Assembly (NCBI GenBank): GCA_023399355.1
Contig: JAEWQC010000080.1
Location: forward strand, 1-18,508
Length of the DNA stretch: 18,508 bases
Direction: 5' to 3'
From: Bacillota bacterium
Lineage (GTDB): Bacteria; Bacillota; Clostridia; Acetivibrionales; DTU013
Below, one piece after another: positions 1 through 6,577 of the stretch (positions within the stretch are counted from its first letter, which is position 1; each line of letters opens with the position of its first letter). The translations under genes were made by a program, and so were the position numbers. The notes under the pieces were generated by a model. That model was given only the letters and a program-made list of their open reading frames with translations. It did no database searches and was not told where the DNA came from.

Positions 1-21
1 CGTCAATTTACTGTAGGAAAA
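1..21 (+). repeat. Left terminal inverted repeat of the ISLre2 element
   Basis: These bases match the reverse complement of 1741-1761 at 18 of 21 positions, with an uninterrupted TTACTGTAGG core. Any extension to the left lies outside the window. Confidence 0.7.
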
Positions 22-34
22 AGAAGAAAAGAAT

Positions 35-62
35 CATCCTGTAATTTTGAGAGTCAGGAATG
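35..62 (-). terminator. Possible transposase terminator just inside the left IS end
   Basis: Read on the minus strand, an imperfect stem (CATTCCTG at 62-55 with CAGGATG at 41-35, one bulged A) is followed by a pyrimidine tract rich in T (about 34-18). It is the right shape and place to end the transposase transcript before the terminal repeat. The stem is short, so this is tentative. Confidence 0.35.
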
Positions 63-80
63 CCCTTGACAACAAGCATC

Positions 81-170
81 CCCCATATGGTTTGCAGCCT
101 GGGCGGCACCCTATGAGATAGCAGGACTTTGGGGTGTAGGCTGCCGCTTTGCCCATTATACCATATGGGT
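81..170. other. Structured non-coding element in the IS left end (three nested stems)
   Basis: Three nested complementary arms can be read directly: CCCATATGGT (82-91) with ACCATATGGG (160-169), GCAGCCT (94-100) with AGGCTGC (138-144), and GCACCC (106-111) with GGGTGT (132-137), the last including one G-T pair. They would fold this 90-bp stretch into a long interrupted hairpin. It lies between the transposase stop codon and the left terminal repeat, so it would be in the 3' untranslated part of the transposase mRNA. No long T tract follows directly on either strand, so it is not a simple terminator. Function unknown. Confidence 0.6.
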
Positions 171-207
171 CCCCCTTATTGTAAAGGGTTCGCTTCGCCA
201 TTCCTTC

Positions 208-1644
208 TTACCCGCACCTGCCGACGATACCCCTGAGAGCCTTGTAAAGCGTCGTTTTGTGTCCCATTTGCAGTATTGTCAGGTTTGTGTTCACCACATC
301 TCCATACCGAGTTGACGATCTCCTGAAGCTGTTTATCAGTTCTTCCTGCTCTCTGATCTCGTTCTCCTTTTGTTCCCGTTTCTTTTGTCCCATTACCAAG
401 TCATAGATCTTCCCGCCGTTCCGCTTGTATATCCTGAGCTGTGCCATTTGATCAACGCCGGTCCTCGACCATCCTTTTGGGCGGCTGCTGAGCCTTTCAG
501 AAAACACATGGCTCACATGCCCTTCTGCACTGCATCCAACAATTTCACCAGCTTTTTCTTCCTTGATCTCAATTCCATCCCAATTGTTCAGGATGTACCT
601 TTTGGCTTCCCGTACAGCCTCTTTCTTCGTGCCGTTTTCCGTCAATTCCATCACTCTGTCAAAGACCTCTGCTGTCATCTTCTTATCTGGCCACCCGATC
701 GCATCCTGTAGGGCATAGTACATGACGTCGTCTTGCAGATGGGCTGTTGCAATCCGTATATACTTGTTCATGTGGTGATTATCCAAAACAAATCTGCTTT
801 TGGAAATCCAATTAAGTCCCTGCCGAATCCATGATGCTCCATCGCCTGATATGTATATTGTCTCAATGCTTCCTTCCTCGTACTGCTCATCTATGTATTG
901 CGCCACCTTCACCCATAAATCCTCGCTCTTGAAATCCCCACCAAAGTATCGTACATTCTTGAGCACCTTCCTCTTAAGACTGCTTTTTTCACGGTCGATA
1001 CCTTCGTGCAAATACACTAGCTTTGGCATTGATATTCCGGCCTTCCGTTGTATATCCCCGACCTTTTTCTTCTGCTGAAGGGCAACATGGTCCTCATCGG
1101 CCTCGATGTATAGTACTCGCAATGCCTTCTTCTCAGAGTTCGGGTGAGGAGCGTCTACGACTTCGATCTCGTGTACCTTCTTCATAACCGCCTGCTTGCT
1201 CAGGTCACTGTCATAAGCAACCTTTGTCCCTGCCCTCCTGTAACTGCTTTGTGTCGCTTCTTCCAGTGCATTTATTACAACATCGGCACTCACTCTGTCA
1301 TGAGTTTTTATACCTGCCAACTTATCCACCAAGTACCCGCGCTGGCCGCCTGTCTTTGGCTTGAAGTATGTCCGACTATATGCAATCGTCCCAAAACTCG
1401 TTAGAAGAGTGCTCGGATCTTTCCTGACAATCTCATACCGCTTCTTGCGCTCGGCACTGTTTCGGATATGTTCGTCCATGTCTTCCAGAACTTCCGATAC
1501 AATACTTCTACCCAATTCATACAGGCTTTCCTGCAGGCCGAGTACCAGGTCTGCTATATCCTTCTTTTCACTCACGAAGGTTTCTATTACTTTTTCTATT
1601 TTCCTAAGGCCAAATTCATTAAATTGCTGTATACTGTTGTACAT
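208..1644 (-). CDS. ISLre2-family transposase
   Basis: This 478-residue protein is the full length usual for the UPF0236/ISLre2 transposase family. Family signatures are visible: the EADEDHVALQ segment near residue 182, the GDGASWI segment near residue 268 followed by LDNHHMNKYI, and the C-terminal block CSAEGHVSHVFSERLSSRP near residue 373, rich in the conserved Cys, Glu, His and Arg residues of the family. The acidic residues in these blocks are the likely DDE-type catalytic residues (inference from the family). The frame is open throughout, so the transposase may be active. The start is ATG at 1644, with AAAGGA about 12 bases upstream, a rather long spacing. It lies between matching terminal repeats, with no accessory gene. 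Confidence 0.93.
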   Translation of the reverse strand: MYNSIQQFNEFGLRKIEKVIETFVSEKKDIADLVLGLQESLYELGRSIVSEVLEDMDEHIRNSAERKKRYEIVRKDPSTLLTSFGTIAYSRTYFKPKTGGQRGYLVDKLAGIKTHDRVSADVVINALEEATQSSYRRAGTKVAYDSDLSKQAVMKKVHEIEVVDAPHPNSEKKALRVLYIEADEDHVALQQKKKVGDIQRKAGISMPKLVYLHEGIDREKSSLKRKVLKNVRYFGGDFKSEDLWVKVAQYIDEQYEEGSIETIYISGDGASWIRQGLNWISKSRFVLDNHHMNKYIRIATAHLQDDVMYYALQDAIGWPDKKMTAEVFDRVMELTENGTKKEAVREAKRYILNNWDGIEIKEEKAGEIVGCSAEGHVSHVFSERLSSRPKGWSRTGVDQMAQLRIYKRNGGKIYDLVMGQKKREQKENEIREQEELINSFRRSSTRYGDVVNTNLTILQMGHKTTLYKALRGIVGRCG

Positions 1645-1740
1645 AGAAGATGATTATCCTTTGTTGTGTATTTGTGTGGAAACTATATATTAACAGGATT
1701 TCATCTTCTTTTCTATTGTTCTTACTTTTTTTCCCACCAA

Positions 1741-1761
1741 TTTCCCTACAGTAACTTTACG
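1741..1761 (-). repeat. Right terminal inverted repeat of the ISLre2 element
   Basis: The reverse complement matches 1-21 at 18 of 21 positions. It lies about 97 bp upstream of the transposase start codon, where the promoter-proximal IS end is expected. Confidence 0.7.
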
Positions 1762-1910
1762 CTAACTGTATCAACAGAATTCCAAACCACATGAAAATAA
1801 CTATAATAAGCGATCTGCAGGAATCTCGCGGCGATAGGAGTCTTGACTGCAGGATCAGAAAAATGTACCATTGGATTGTTGGAATACCCTTAAATTGCAG
1901 TGACAAAGAA
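1762..1910. other. Gene-free segment between the IS and the terminator
   Basis: No convincing coding frame is present. A 58-codon frame from ATG 1791 runs through the terminator hairpin and lacks a ribosome binding site. One imperfect inverted repeat is visible, GATCTGCAG (1812-1820) with CTGCAGGATC (1846-1855). The segment could be the 3' remnant of whatever the IS landed in or next to, but nothing is recognisable. Confidence 0.5.
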
Positions 1911-1950
1911 AAACTGTCACCGGCTTACACATACCGGCGGCAGTTTTTTT
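1911..1950. terminator. Strong bidirectional Rho-independent terminator
   Basis: The arms AAACTGTCACCGG (1911-1923) and CCGGCGGCAGTTT (1934-1946) pair with one mismatch and one wobble around a 10-base loop. On the plus strand the stem runs into seven Ts (1944-1950). On the minus strand it runs into TTTTTCTTT, so it can also end the operon at 2009-3268, whose last stop codon is about 60 bases away. Confidence 0.88.
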
Positions 1951-2008
1951 ATTCCTATATTAAATGATTATTTTTTCAGATCCACTGTATTTAACCTGTT
2001 CAGAAAAA

Positions 2009-2884
2009 TCAACTTATCAACAGGTCAAACTTGCCCCAATTCATGTTGCAGGTGATAACGTATATCTTGTCCGAGCCTTTTAGAGAGTGATTCTTTACAA
2101 CCTCCTGCGGCTTCATATCAAGCTCCACTCCGTTGTTGGACATGTTGACCAGGAATATTCCGTTATGGAGGTTGAGGAACTCCCCGACAGAGGCCTGAGC
2201 CAGTTCATCCGCTTCTGTGATGTCTTCCTGTGCAAACTTTGCTGCAAGTTTGATAAAAGCATCCTCGCTGCATGCAATACCGGTTTCAAGGCTTATAATG
2301 CCTGTGATGTCCTGATAAGCATACCACTGTGCCTGATAGTCCTTACTAAGCTTGTTGATTTCCACCTCCGGATTGTCATCAATGAAACGAATGATATTTT
2401 TAATCAGCAATGTCACATAATCACTGTATGTCTTGCTCAGAATGGTCTCTCCGAAGTTCTTGAATATATCTTCGATTTCCTGCGTTTCATCGCTTTTTAC
2501 CACATTAAACTGTCTTGTGGACATTCCGCTTTCTTTCTTATAACTTTCAAGCGCTGAATGGAGCTCCTCCAGTGTAAAATAATTTCGGTCGATGAGGGCT
2601 TGTCCGAGCATCAGATGGCCCTGTTTCTGGGTTGACAGCAACGCGTTGAGCTGTTCTTCATTAATAAAGCCCTGTTCTATTGCAAGTTCACCAAATCTTC
2701 GGTCGACTCTTTTTTGCATATTATGAATGGTTTCAATCTGATCCGGCGTCATTACTCCTGCATTTACAGCAATAACACCGAGTTTCAGGTGCACGGAACG
2801 CTGATATTCAAGTGCATCAGCCAGTTGCTCCGGCTTTATGAGCCCTTTGTTTAAAAGATAATGTCCAAAGTATTGGCTATACAT
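2009..2884 (-). CDS. MshEN-like (c-di-GMP-binding family) domain fused to a CheX-like phosphatase domain
   Basis: A 291-residue soluble protein with two parts. Residues 1-118 hold two tandem copies of the MshEN/T2SSE N-terminal pattern: a GxxLxxxGxxxxxQLxxALxxQ-type helix pair near 7-56 and again near 64-115. This family binds c-di-GMP in MshE and related ATPases. Residues about 125-285 resemble CheX, the CheY-P phosphatase. The ExxN catalytic signature is present as E235 and N238 in GEFLN, after a helix with acidic residues. The ribosome binding site AGGGAG precedes ATG 2884. It is the second gene of an operon, 15 bp behind a CheY-like receiver that is the obvious substrate. Inference: it removes phosphate from that receiver, possibly under c-di-GMP control. 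Binding of c-di-GMP by this divergent MshEN pair is not proven by sequence. Confidence 0.8.
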   Translation of the reverse strand: MYSQYFGHYLLNKGLIKPEQLADALEYQRSVHLKLGVIAVNAGVMTPDQIETIHNMQKRVDRRFGELAIEQGFINEEQLNALLSTQKQGHLMLGQALIDRNYFTLEELHSALESYKKESGMSTRQFNVVKSDETQEIEDIFKNFGETILSKTYSDYVTLLIKNIIRFIDDNPEVEINKLSKDYQAQWYAYQDITGIISLETGIACSEDAFIKLAAKFAQEDITEADELAQASVGEFLNLHNGIFLVNMSNNGVELDMKPQEVVKNHSLKGSDKIYVITCNMNWGKFDLLIS

Positions 2885-2899
2885 TCTACACTCTCCCTA

Positions 2900-3268
2900 T
2901 CAAAAAATATTTTTCATAATGTGTTCAATCTGCGATTTTTCCCAGGGCTTTTGAATAAAATCTACAGCTCCTGCTTCCATTGCGGCTTTTAAATTGCTTT
3001 TTGTTCCGGAAGAGGAAAGCATGATGACCTTGGAGCCTCCATCTATGGCATTCATTTCGTTGAGTGCGTCAATACCGCTCTTATCAGGCATAACGATATC
3101 CAGAAAAACGAGATCCGGCTTATGTTGCTTGAATAACTCAACTGACGCCTGTCCGTTTGTAGCTTCAACAATATTATAATCGCCGCATTCGACAAGACAG
3201 TCTCTAAGTTTTTTCCTTACAAGCAGGGAATCATCACAGATCAGAATAGTGGGCCGACTGTTGCTCAT
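2900..3268 (-). CDS. CheY-like single-domain response regulator
   Basis: A 122-residue stand-alone receiver domain with all key residues: the acidic pair D12/D13, phospho-acceptor D57 in FLDIVMPDKSG, hydroxyl residues at S85-S87 and K107 in QKPW. There is no output domain, so it should act through protein-protein contact, as CheY does at the flagellar switch or other single-domain receivers do in phosphorelays. GGGGGG lies just upstream of ATG 3268, and a sigma-A promoter lies at 3309-3337. The partner gene 15 bp downstream encodes a CheX-like phosphatase. No kinase or other chemotaxis gene lies next to it, so the phosphate donor is unknown. Confidence 0.93.
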   Translation of the reverse strand: MSNSRPTILICDDSLLVRKKLRDCLVECGDYNIVEATNGQASVELFKQHKPDLVFLDIVMPDKSGIDALNEMNAIDGGSKVIMLSSSGTKSNLKAAMEAGAVDFIQKPWEKSQIEHIMKNIF

Positions 3269-3308
3269 AACAATACCCCCCGAAATATGTAAATTTGACT
3301 TTTACTAT

Positions 3309-3337
3309 ATTTTATCGCATTTAGTCGAATATGTAAA
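3309..3337 (-). promoter_or_regulatory. Sigma-A-type promoter of the cheY-like/cheX-like operon
   Basis: On the minus strand TTTACA (3337-3332) and TAAAAT (3314-3309) are separated by exactly 17 bases, close to the TTGACA/TATAAT consensus. The start codon at 3268 is about 40 bases downstream of the -10 box. Confidence 0.75.
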
Positions 3338-3464
3338 GAAAGCATTTGTTTCGGCATCCCTGCACCCTCAATAGTCCTGCAGCAAAGTCCATTTAAGTTA
3401 TCCTAAAGTTTTTGTGTAATATAACCTTTCTGAGTGTACCGCATAATATATAGGAGTATTATCT

Positions 3465-3527
3465 ATGAAAGGGAAACAGACATGCAGATGCCCAAAGATT
3501 CAGGACTTGAAATGCTTGGAAGAATAG
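3465..3527 (+). CDS. Possible 20-residue leader peptide overlapping the next gene
   Basis: ATG 3465 has the best ribosome binding site in this upstream region (TAGGAG at 3451-3456, 8 bases away). It opens a frame of 20 codons containing three cysteines, and stops at TAG 3525-3527. The frame overlaps the start of the gene at 3482 in a different phase. It could be a translational leader or simply a chance start. No homologue is recognised. Confidence 0.25.
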   Translation: MKGKQTCRCPKIQDLKCLEE

Positions 3528-4456
3528 TCCGGCGCAGTATGAGATATTATTCCGGAGCATTCGAATCAATCAATACGGGAAAAAGCAGCTCAGGTACCGC
3601 CAAAGGCAGCACAACCTTCAGGCTTCCAAATCTGGACACCATGAGGGGCACCGTGAAAGATACCGTGGGATCCATTTTTAGAGGGTTGAACGATACCGTA
3701 TCCCAGCTGACGGCAAAACCGGAGAAGGTAAATTACAATGCAGTGGTACACAGCTTTCTGCCACCGGGTTCCAGGCTTTTAAAACCATCATATCCCGAAA
3801 ACTCCAGCCAAATACAGTTTGCAGACCTGGACAACGATAAACACAATGAAATAATCGCTTCTTACAAGACAGCCGAGGGGATCAGAACCATCATACTTAA
3901 AAAAGATGAAGTACAGTGGTATAAGCTGGCTGAAATAAGCAACCCGGAGTTCGAAGCCATACATTATAGAAACCATGCGGATATGACGGGAGATGCCAAG
4001 AACCTTTTGCTTCTCGGTCTGGAGCCAAAATCCGGCGCCCGTACGATTTTTGCGTACTCTTTAGCCGACGGGAATGCAAAAAAAATATTCAGCAGAAAGT
4101 ATCATCTTCTGGAACTGCAGAAGCCACATAAGTCAACAACTTCAGCCAGAGCTTCCCTGGCGCTTTGGAATGAAGAATCTCCGGAAATATATGATATAGA
4201 GTTGGTCCGCTGGAACGGCCTGGAGCTGGAACAGCTGGATTACTCCCGCTATCTGGAAGGCAAGGTCGTGCCCTATTATATCAGAAAGCTGAAGCAAAAC
4301 CCGAATGATACGGTGAGCTGGTACAATCTGGCGAATGTAATGGCAAAAGCCGGCGATACGTCCAATGCCTCCGCTGCTGTAAAAATAGCGCTTGAAAGTA
4401 ACCCCGATGCGGCTATGAAAGATAAGTTCAATGCATTAAAAAGCAGGTTGGGTTAG
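3482..4456 (+). CDS. Hypothetical protein with FG-GAP-like motif and C-terminal TPR-like repeat
   Basis: A 324-residue protein I cannot name. The first 85 residues are polar and rich in Ser, Thr and Gly. Around residue 110, a DLDNDKHNEI motif matches the calcium-binding loop of FG-GAP/integrin-type beta-propeller repeats (DxDxDG-like). The middle is predicted beta-rich. The last 50 residues (YIRKLKQNPNDTVSWYNLAN and the following helix) look like one TPR unit. No signal peptide or membrane segment is visible, so it is probably cytoplasmic. I chose ATG 3482 because GAAAGGGA lies 7 bases upstream. A GTG at 3434 extends the frame by 16 codons but has no ribosome binding site. It is a single-gene unit, divergent from the cheY-like operon and followed by a terminator. 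Confidence 0.75.
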   Translation: MQMPKDSGLEMLGRIVRRSMRYYSGAFESINTGKSSSGTAKGSTTFRLPNLDTMRGTVKDTVGSIFRGLNDTVSQLTAKPEKVNYNAVVHSFLPPGSRLLKPSYPENSSQIQFADLDNDKHNEIIASYKTAEGIRTIILKKDEVQWYKLAEISNPEFEAIHYRNHADMTGDAKNLLLLGLEPKSGARTIFAYSLADGNAKKIFSRKYHLLELQKPHKSTTSARASLALWNEESPEIYDIELVRWNGLELEQLDYSRYLEGKVVPYYIRKLKQNPNDTVSWYNLANVMAKAGDTSNASAAVKIALESNPDAAMKDKFNALKSRLG

Positions 4457-4472
4457 GATCTTATTTCAACAC

Positions 4473-4507
4473 AGGCATGTGGCGATTACCATAATGCCTC
4501 TTTTTTG
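4473..4507 (+). terminator. Rho-independent terminator after the FG-GAP/TPR-like gene
   Basis: AGGCAT (4473-4478) pairs with ATGCCT (4494-4499), with further inner pairing of TGG and CCA around CGATTA, and is followed by CTTTTTT (4500-4506). It lies 16 bases after the stop codon. Confidence 0.8.
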
Positions 4508-4590
4508 TGCCACAATCCAGATGAAATTATCAAATAAAATTTAAGTCCGTAGAATATACTGTATTATTGATTTCCAAAACAGAGGTAGAA

Positions 4591-5094
4591 ATGGACGAGT
4601 CCGGGAAATTCCATACAGTGCGCGGTTATCAGCTGCTGGAACAGAACAAGCGCCTTTTGACGCCGGCAATGGAGGACTATCTTGAAATGATATACAGAAA
4701 TAGCCTTATTAAAGGTTATGTCCGTATTAATACCTTGTCGGAGCTGCTCAATGTCCAGGCACCCTCAGCCTCAAAAATGGTACAGAAGCTGACATTGCTC
4801 GGGCTTCTTGATTATAAGCGCTACGGCATTATTTTCATGACTGACAGCGGTCGGGAAATAGGCAAATTTCTGCTGGAACGGCATAATATACTTGAAATAT
4901 TCCTGAAAAACCTTGGGTCGGATGAAAGTATTCTGATTGAAACTGAGTTAATAGAACATAACATAACCGTCGGAACCCTCCAGAACATTGACTGTCTGAA
5001 CAGCTTTTTCATTTTACATCCTGAATTCCTGCAAGGCTTTGAAGAATTCAGAAGAATTTACATAAACAAAAAAAGCAATGAAACCTTCACATAA
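4591..5094 (+). CDS. mntR: MntR, manganese-responsive DtxR-family repressor
   Basis: A 167-residue regulator with an N-terminal winged helix-turn-helix (recognition region near VQAPSASKMVQKL) and a metal-binding dimerisation domain, colinear with Bacillus subtilis MntR from PAMEDYLEMIY onward. All six MntR metal ligands are in place: D29, E32, H98, E119, E122 and H123 (motifs MEDYLE, ERHNILE, ETELIEHN). It lacks the SH3-like third domain of DtxR, as MntR does. Two differences from Bacillus MntR are about 24 extra N-terminal residues and a C-terminal helix of similar length. The start is ATG 4591, with AGAGG 5 bases upstream. A TTG at 4567 adds 8 codons but has no ribosome binding site. A TATACT box at 4555-4560 may be its -10 element, without a good -35. 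The next gene is mntH, its expected target. Confidence 0.9.
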   Translation: MDESGKFHTVRGYQLLEQNKRLLTPAMEDYLEMIYRNSLIKGYVRINTLSELLNVQAPSASKMVQKLTLLGLLDYKRYGIIFMTDSGREIGKFLLERHNILEIFLKNLGSDESILIETELIEHNITVGTLQNIDCLNSFFILHPEFLQGFEEFRRIYINKKSNETFT

Positions 5095-5118
5095 AAATAA
5101 TACACCTCATATTGTATA

Positions 5119-5152
5119 TTAGGTAAACAAAGTTAGGCCTGACTAATACTAT
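5119..5152 (+). promoter_or_regulatory. Candidate MntR/DtxR-type operator and promoter of mntH
   Basis: TTAGGCCTGACTAA at 5133-5146 is an imperfect palindrome with TTAG/CTAA ends, the half-site pattern of DtxR-family operators (TTAGG...CCTAA). A second TTAGG-type half-site begins at 5119. A plausible promoter overlaps it: TAAACA (5124-5129) and TACTAT (5147-5152), 17 bases apart. A repressor bound at the palindrome would cover the spacer. That MntR binds here is inferred from position and pattern. Confidence 0.55.
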
Positions 5153-5164
5153 TAGAGGTGTAAA

Positions 5165-6469
5165 ATGCTTGACGACAGCCTTGTACAGCAAACGCTCCCA
5201 CAGTCCGAACTAATGCACAGCAAAGCAATCAAACCCTCAAAGCTTTTAAATAAAACCAGCATCAGAAGTCTTCTTAAATTCTTCGGTCCTGCTTTCATCG
5301 TAAGCGTCGCATATACAGACCCCGGTAATTTCGCGACAAATATCAGCGGCGGTTCAAAATTCAACTACAGCCTTTTATGGGTTATTCTATGGAGCAACCT
5401 GATGGCGATATTCCTTCAGACCATGTCCGCCAAACTTGGTATCGCTACCGGTCAAAACCTTCCCTGCCTTTGCGGGAAAGTATTCCCCCGGCGTATAAAC
5501 TGGCTGTTATGGGTGCTTGCGGAATTTGCAGCCATGGCTACAGACCTTGCGGAATTTCTTGGGGGCACTCTTGGCATCTATCTGCTCTTTAACATACCGA
5601 TGGCTTATGCCGGGATCATTACGGCAGCACTTACCTTCCTGATCGTCTTCTTGGGAAGATACGGGCAAAGGATTGTAGAAATCGTGATAACAATGCTGGT
5701 GGCAGTCATTTGCGCCGCATATGCCATTGAGGTTTTCCTTTCGAAGCCCGACTGGTCCATGGCAGCCATGAAGATTCTTCTGCCCTCTCTGCCGGGCGGG
5801 GATGCCGTATTGATTGCAGTAGGCATGCTCGGAGCAACGGTTATGCCGCATGTCATCTACCTTCATTCCCAGCTTGTGCAAAGCAGGAACGGCGCAACGA
5901 ATATCCAGGAAAAAATCAGGCACTTTAAAATGGAGCGCATTGATATCATTGTGGCAATGAACATCGCATTCATCGTCAACGGCGCAATGGTACTTGTCTC
6001 GGCTGCGGTATTTTTCAGGAACGGTATTGCCGTCGATACGATTGAACAAGCTCATAAGACCTTGTCTCCTCTGCTTGGCTCCATGTCGGCGGGCGCCTTC
6101 GGACTTGCATTGATTGCCTCAGGCCTTTCATCGTCGGCAGTTGGCACAATGGCCGGACAAACAATCATGCAGGGCTTTGTAGGACTCAAGCTTTCGGATA
6201 ATTTTACAAGAATCGTAACGATGGCGCCGGCCATGCTTATTATATTATCTGGCGTAAATCCAATGGATGCACTTGTGCTCAGTCAGGTCTCTCTGAGTTT
6301 TCTGCTGCCTGCTGCCGTGATTCCAATGCTTCTGCTTGCAGCCAGAAAAGATGTCATGGGAATATTTGCTAATAAGCCTTGTATCAATGCCGCAGGATGG
6401 ATCATCATCTCGCTGATTTCCGTGCTGAATGCAATTCTGATCTATTTTTCGCTTTCAGGTCGAATATAG
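5165..6469 (+). CDS. mntH: MntH, NRAMP-family divalent metal (manganese) transporter
   Basis: A 434-residue integral membrane protein of normal NRAMP length, with about eleven hydrophobic segments. The two metal-binding motifs are present: DPGN at residues 52-55 in the first unwound helix and MPH at 227-229 in helix six (GATVMPH). The residue after the MPH histidine, commonly Asn, is Val here. The family imports Mn2+ (and Fe2+) by proton coupling. The start ATG 5165 has a strong ribosome binding site, AGAGGTG, 4 bases upstream. It lies 70 bp behind mntR with an operator-like palindrome in the gap, which supports manganese rather than iron as the physiological substrate. A hairpin (6453-6459 with 6470-6476) spans the stop codon but lacks a T tract. 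Confidence 0.92.
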   Translation: MLDDSLVQQTLPQSELMHSKAIKPSKLLNKTSIRSLLKFFGPAFIVSVAYTDPGNFATNISGGSKFNYSLLWVILWSNLMAIFLQTMSAKLGIATGQNLPCLCGKVFPRRINWLLWVLAEFAAMATDLAEFLGGTLGIYLLFNIPMAYAGIITAALTFLIVFLGRYGQRIVEIVITMLVAVICAAYAIEVFLSKPDWSMAAMKILLPSLPGGDAVLIAVGMLGATVMPHVIYLHSQLVQSRNGATNIQEKIRHFKMERIDIIVAMNIAFIVNGAMVLVSAAVFFRNGIAVDTIEQAHKTLSPLLGSMSAGAFGLALIASGLSSSAVGTMAGQTIMQGFVGLKLSDNFTRIVTMAPAMLIILSGVNPMDALVLSQVSLSFLLPAAVIPMLLLAARKDVMGIFANKPCINAAGWIIISLISVLNAILIYFSLSGRI

Positions 6470-6564
6470 CCTGAAATGTGGAATCAATAATCCTTCAGAC
6501 AAAGACACGGGACAAGTCGCAAAATCCCTTTGAATCAATATACTGGTAATGATATATCTCATTC

Positions 6565-6569
6565 GGGAG
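6565..6569 (+). promoter_or_regulatory. Ribosome binding site deciding the 6578 start
   Basis: GGGAG lies 8 bases before ATG 6578. The longer frame from TTG 6530 has no comparable site. Confidence 0.6.
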
Positions 6570-6577
6570 CGAACCAT

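Larger units (their letters stand above)
1..1761 (-). mobile_element. ISLre2-family insertion sequence, apparently complete
   Basis: A single intact transposase gene lies between imperfect terminal inverted repeats at 1-21 and 1741-1761, which match at 18 of 21 positions when one is reverse-complemented. The conserved core is ACTGTAGG. About 1.76 kb is slightly long for the family, because about 190 bp of non-coding DNA lies downstream of the transposase stop. The left terminus coincides with the first base of the window, so the exact left end and any target duplication cannot be checked. The direction given is that of the transposase. The ends are inferred from the repeats and the family from the transposase. 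Confidence 0.75.

Noticed and set aside
1791..1967. 58-residue plus-strand frame beginning MKITII
   Set aside because: It reads through the strong terminator hairpin, has no ribosome binding site and no recognisable sequence.
1762..2008. Riboswitch, for example a c-di-GMP aptamer, suggested by the c-di-GMP genes
   Set aside because: No conserved aptamer core could be recognised, and the segment lies downstream, not upstream, of the signalling operon.
5507..6055. 182-codon minus-strand frame inside mntH
   Set aside because: It is antisense to a clear NRAMP gene, with no recognisable product and a Cys/His-rich composition typical of shadow frames.
6453..6476. Hairpin across the mntH stop codon as a terminator
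   Set aside because: The 7-bp stem TTTCAGG/CCTGAAA is real, but no T tract follows, so termination is not supported.
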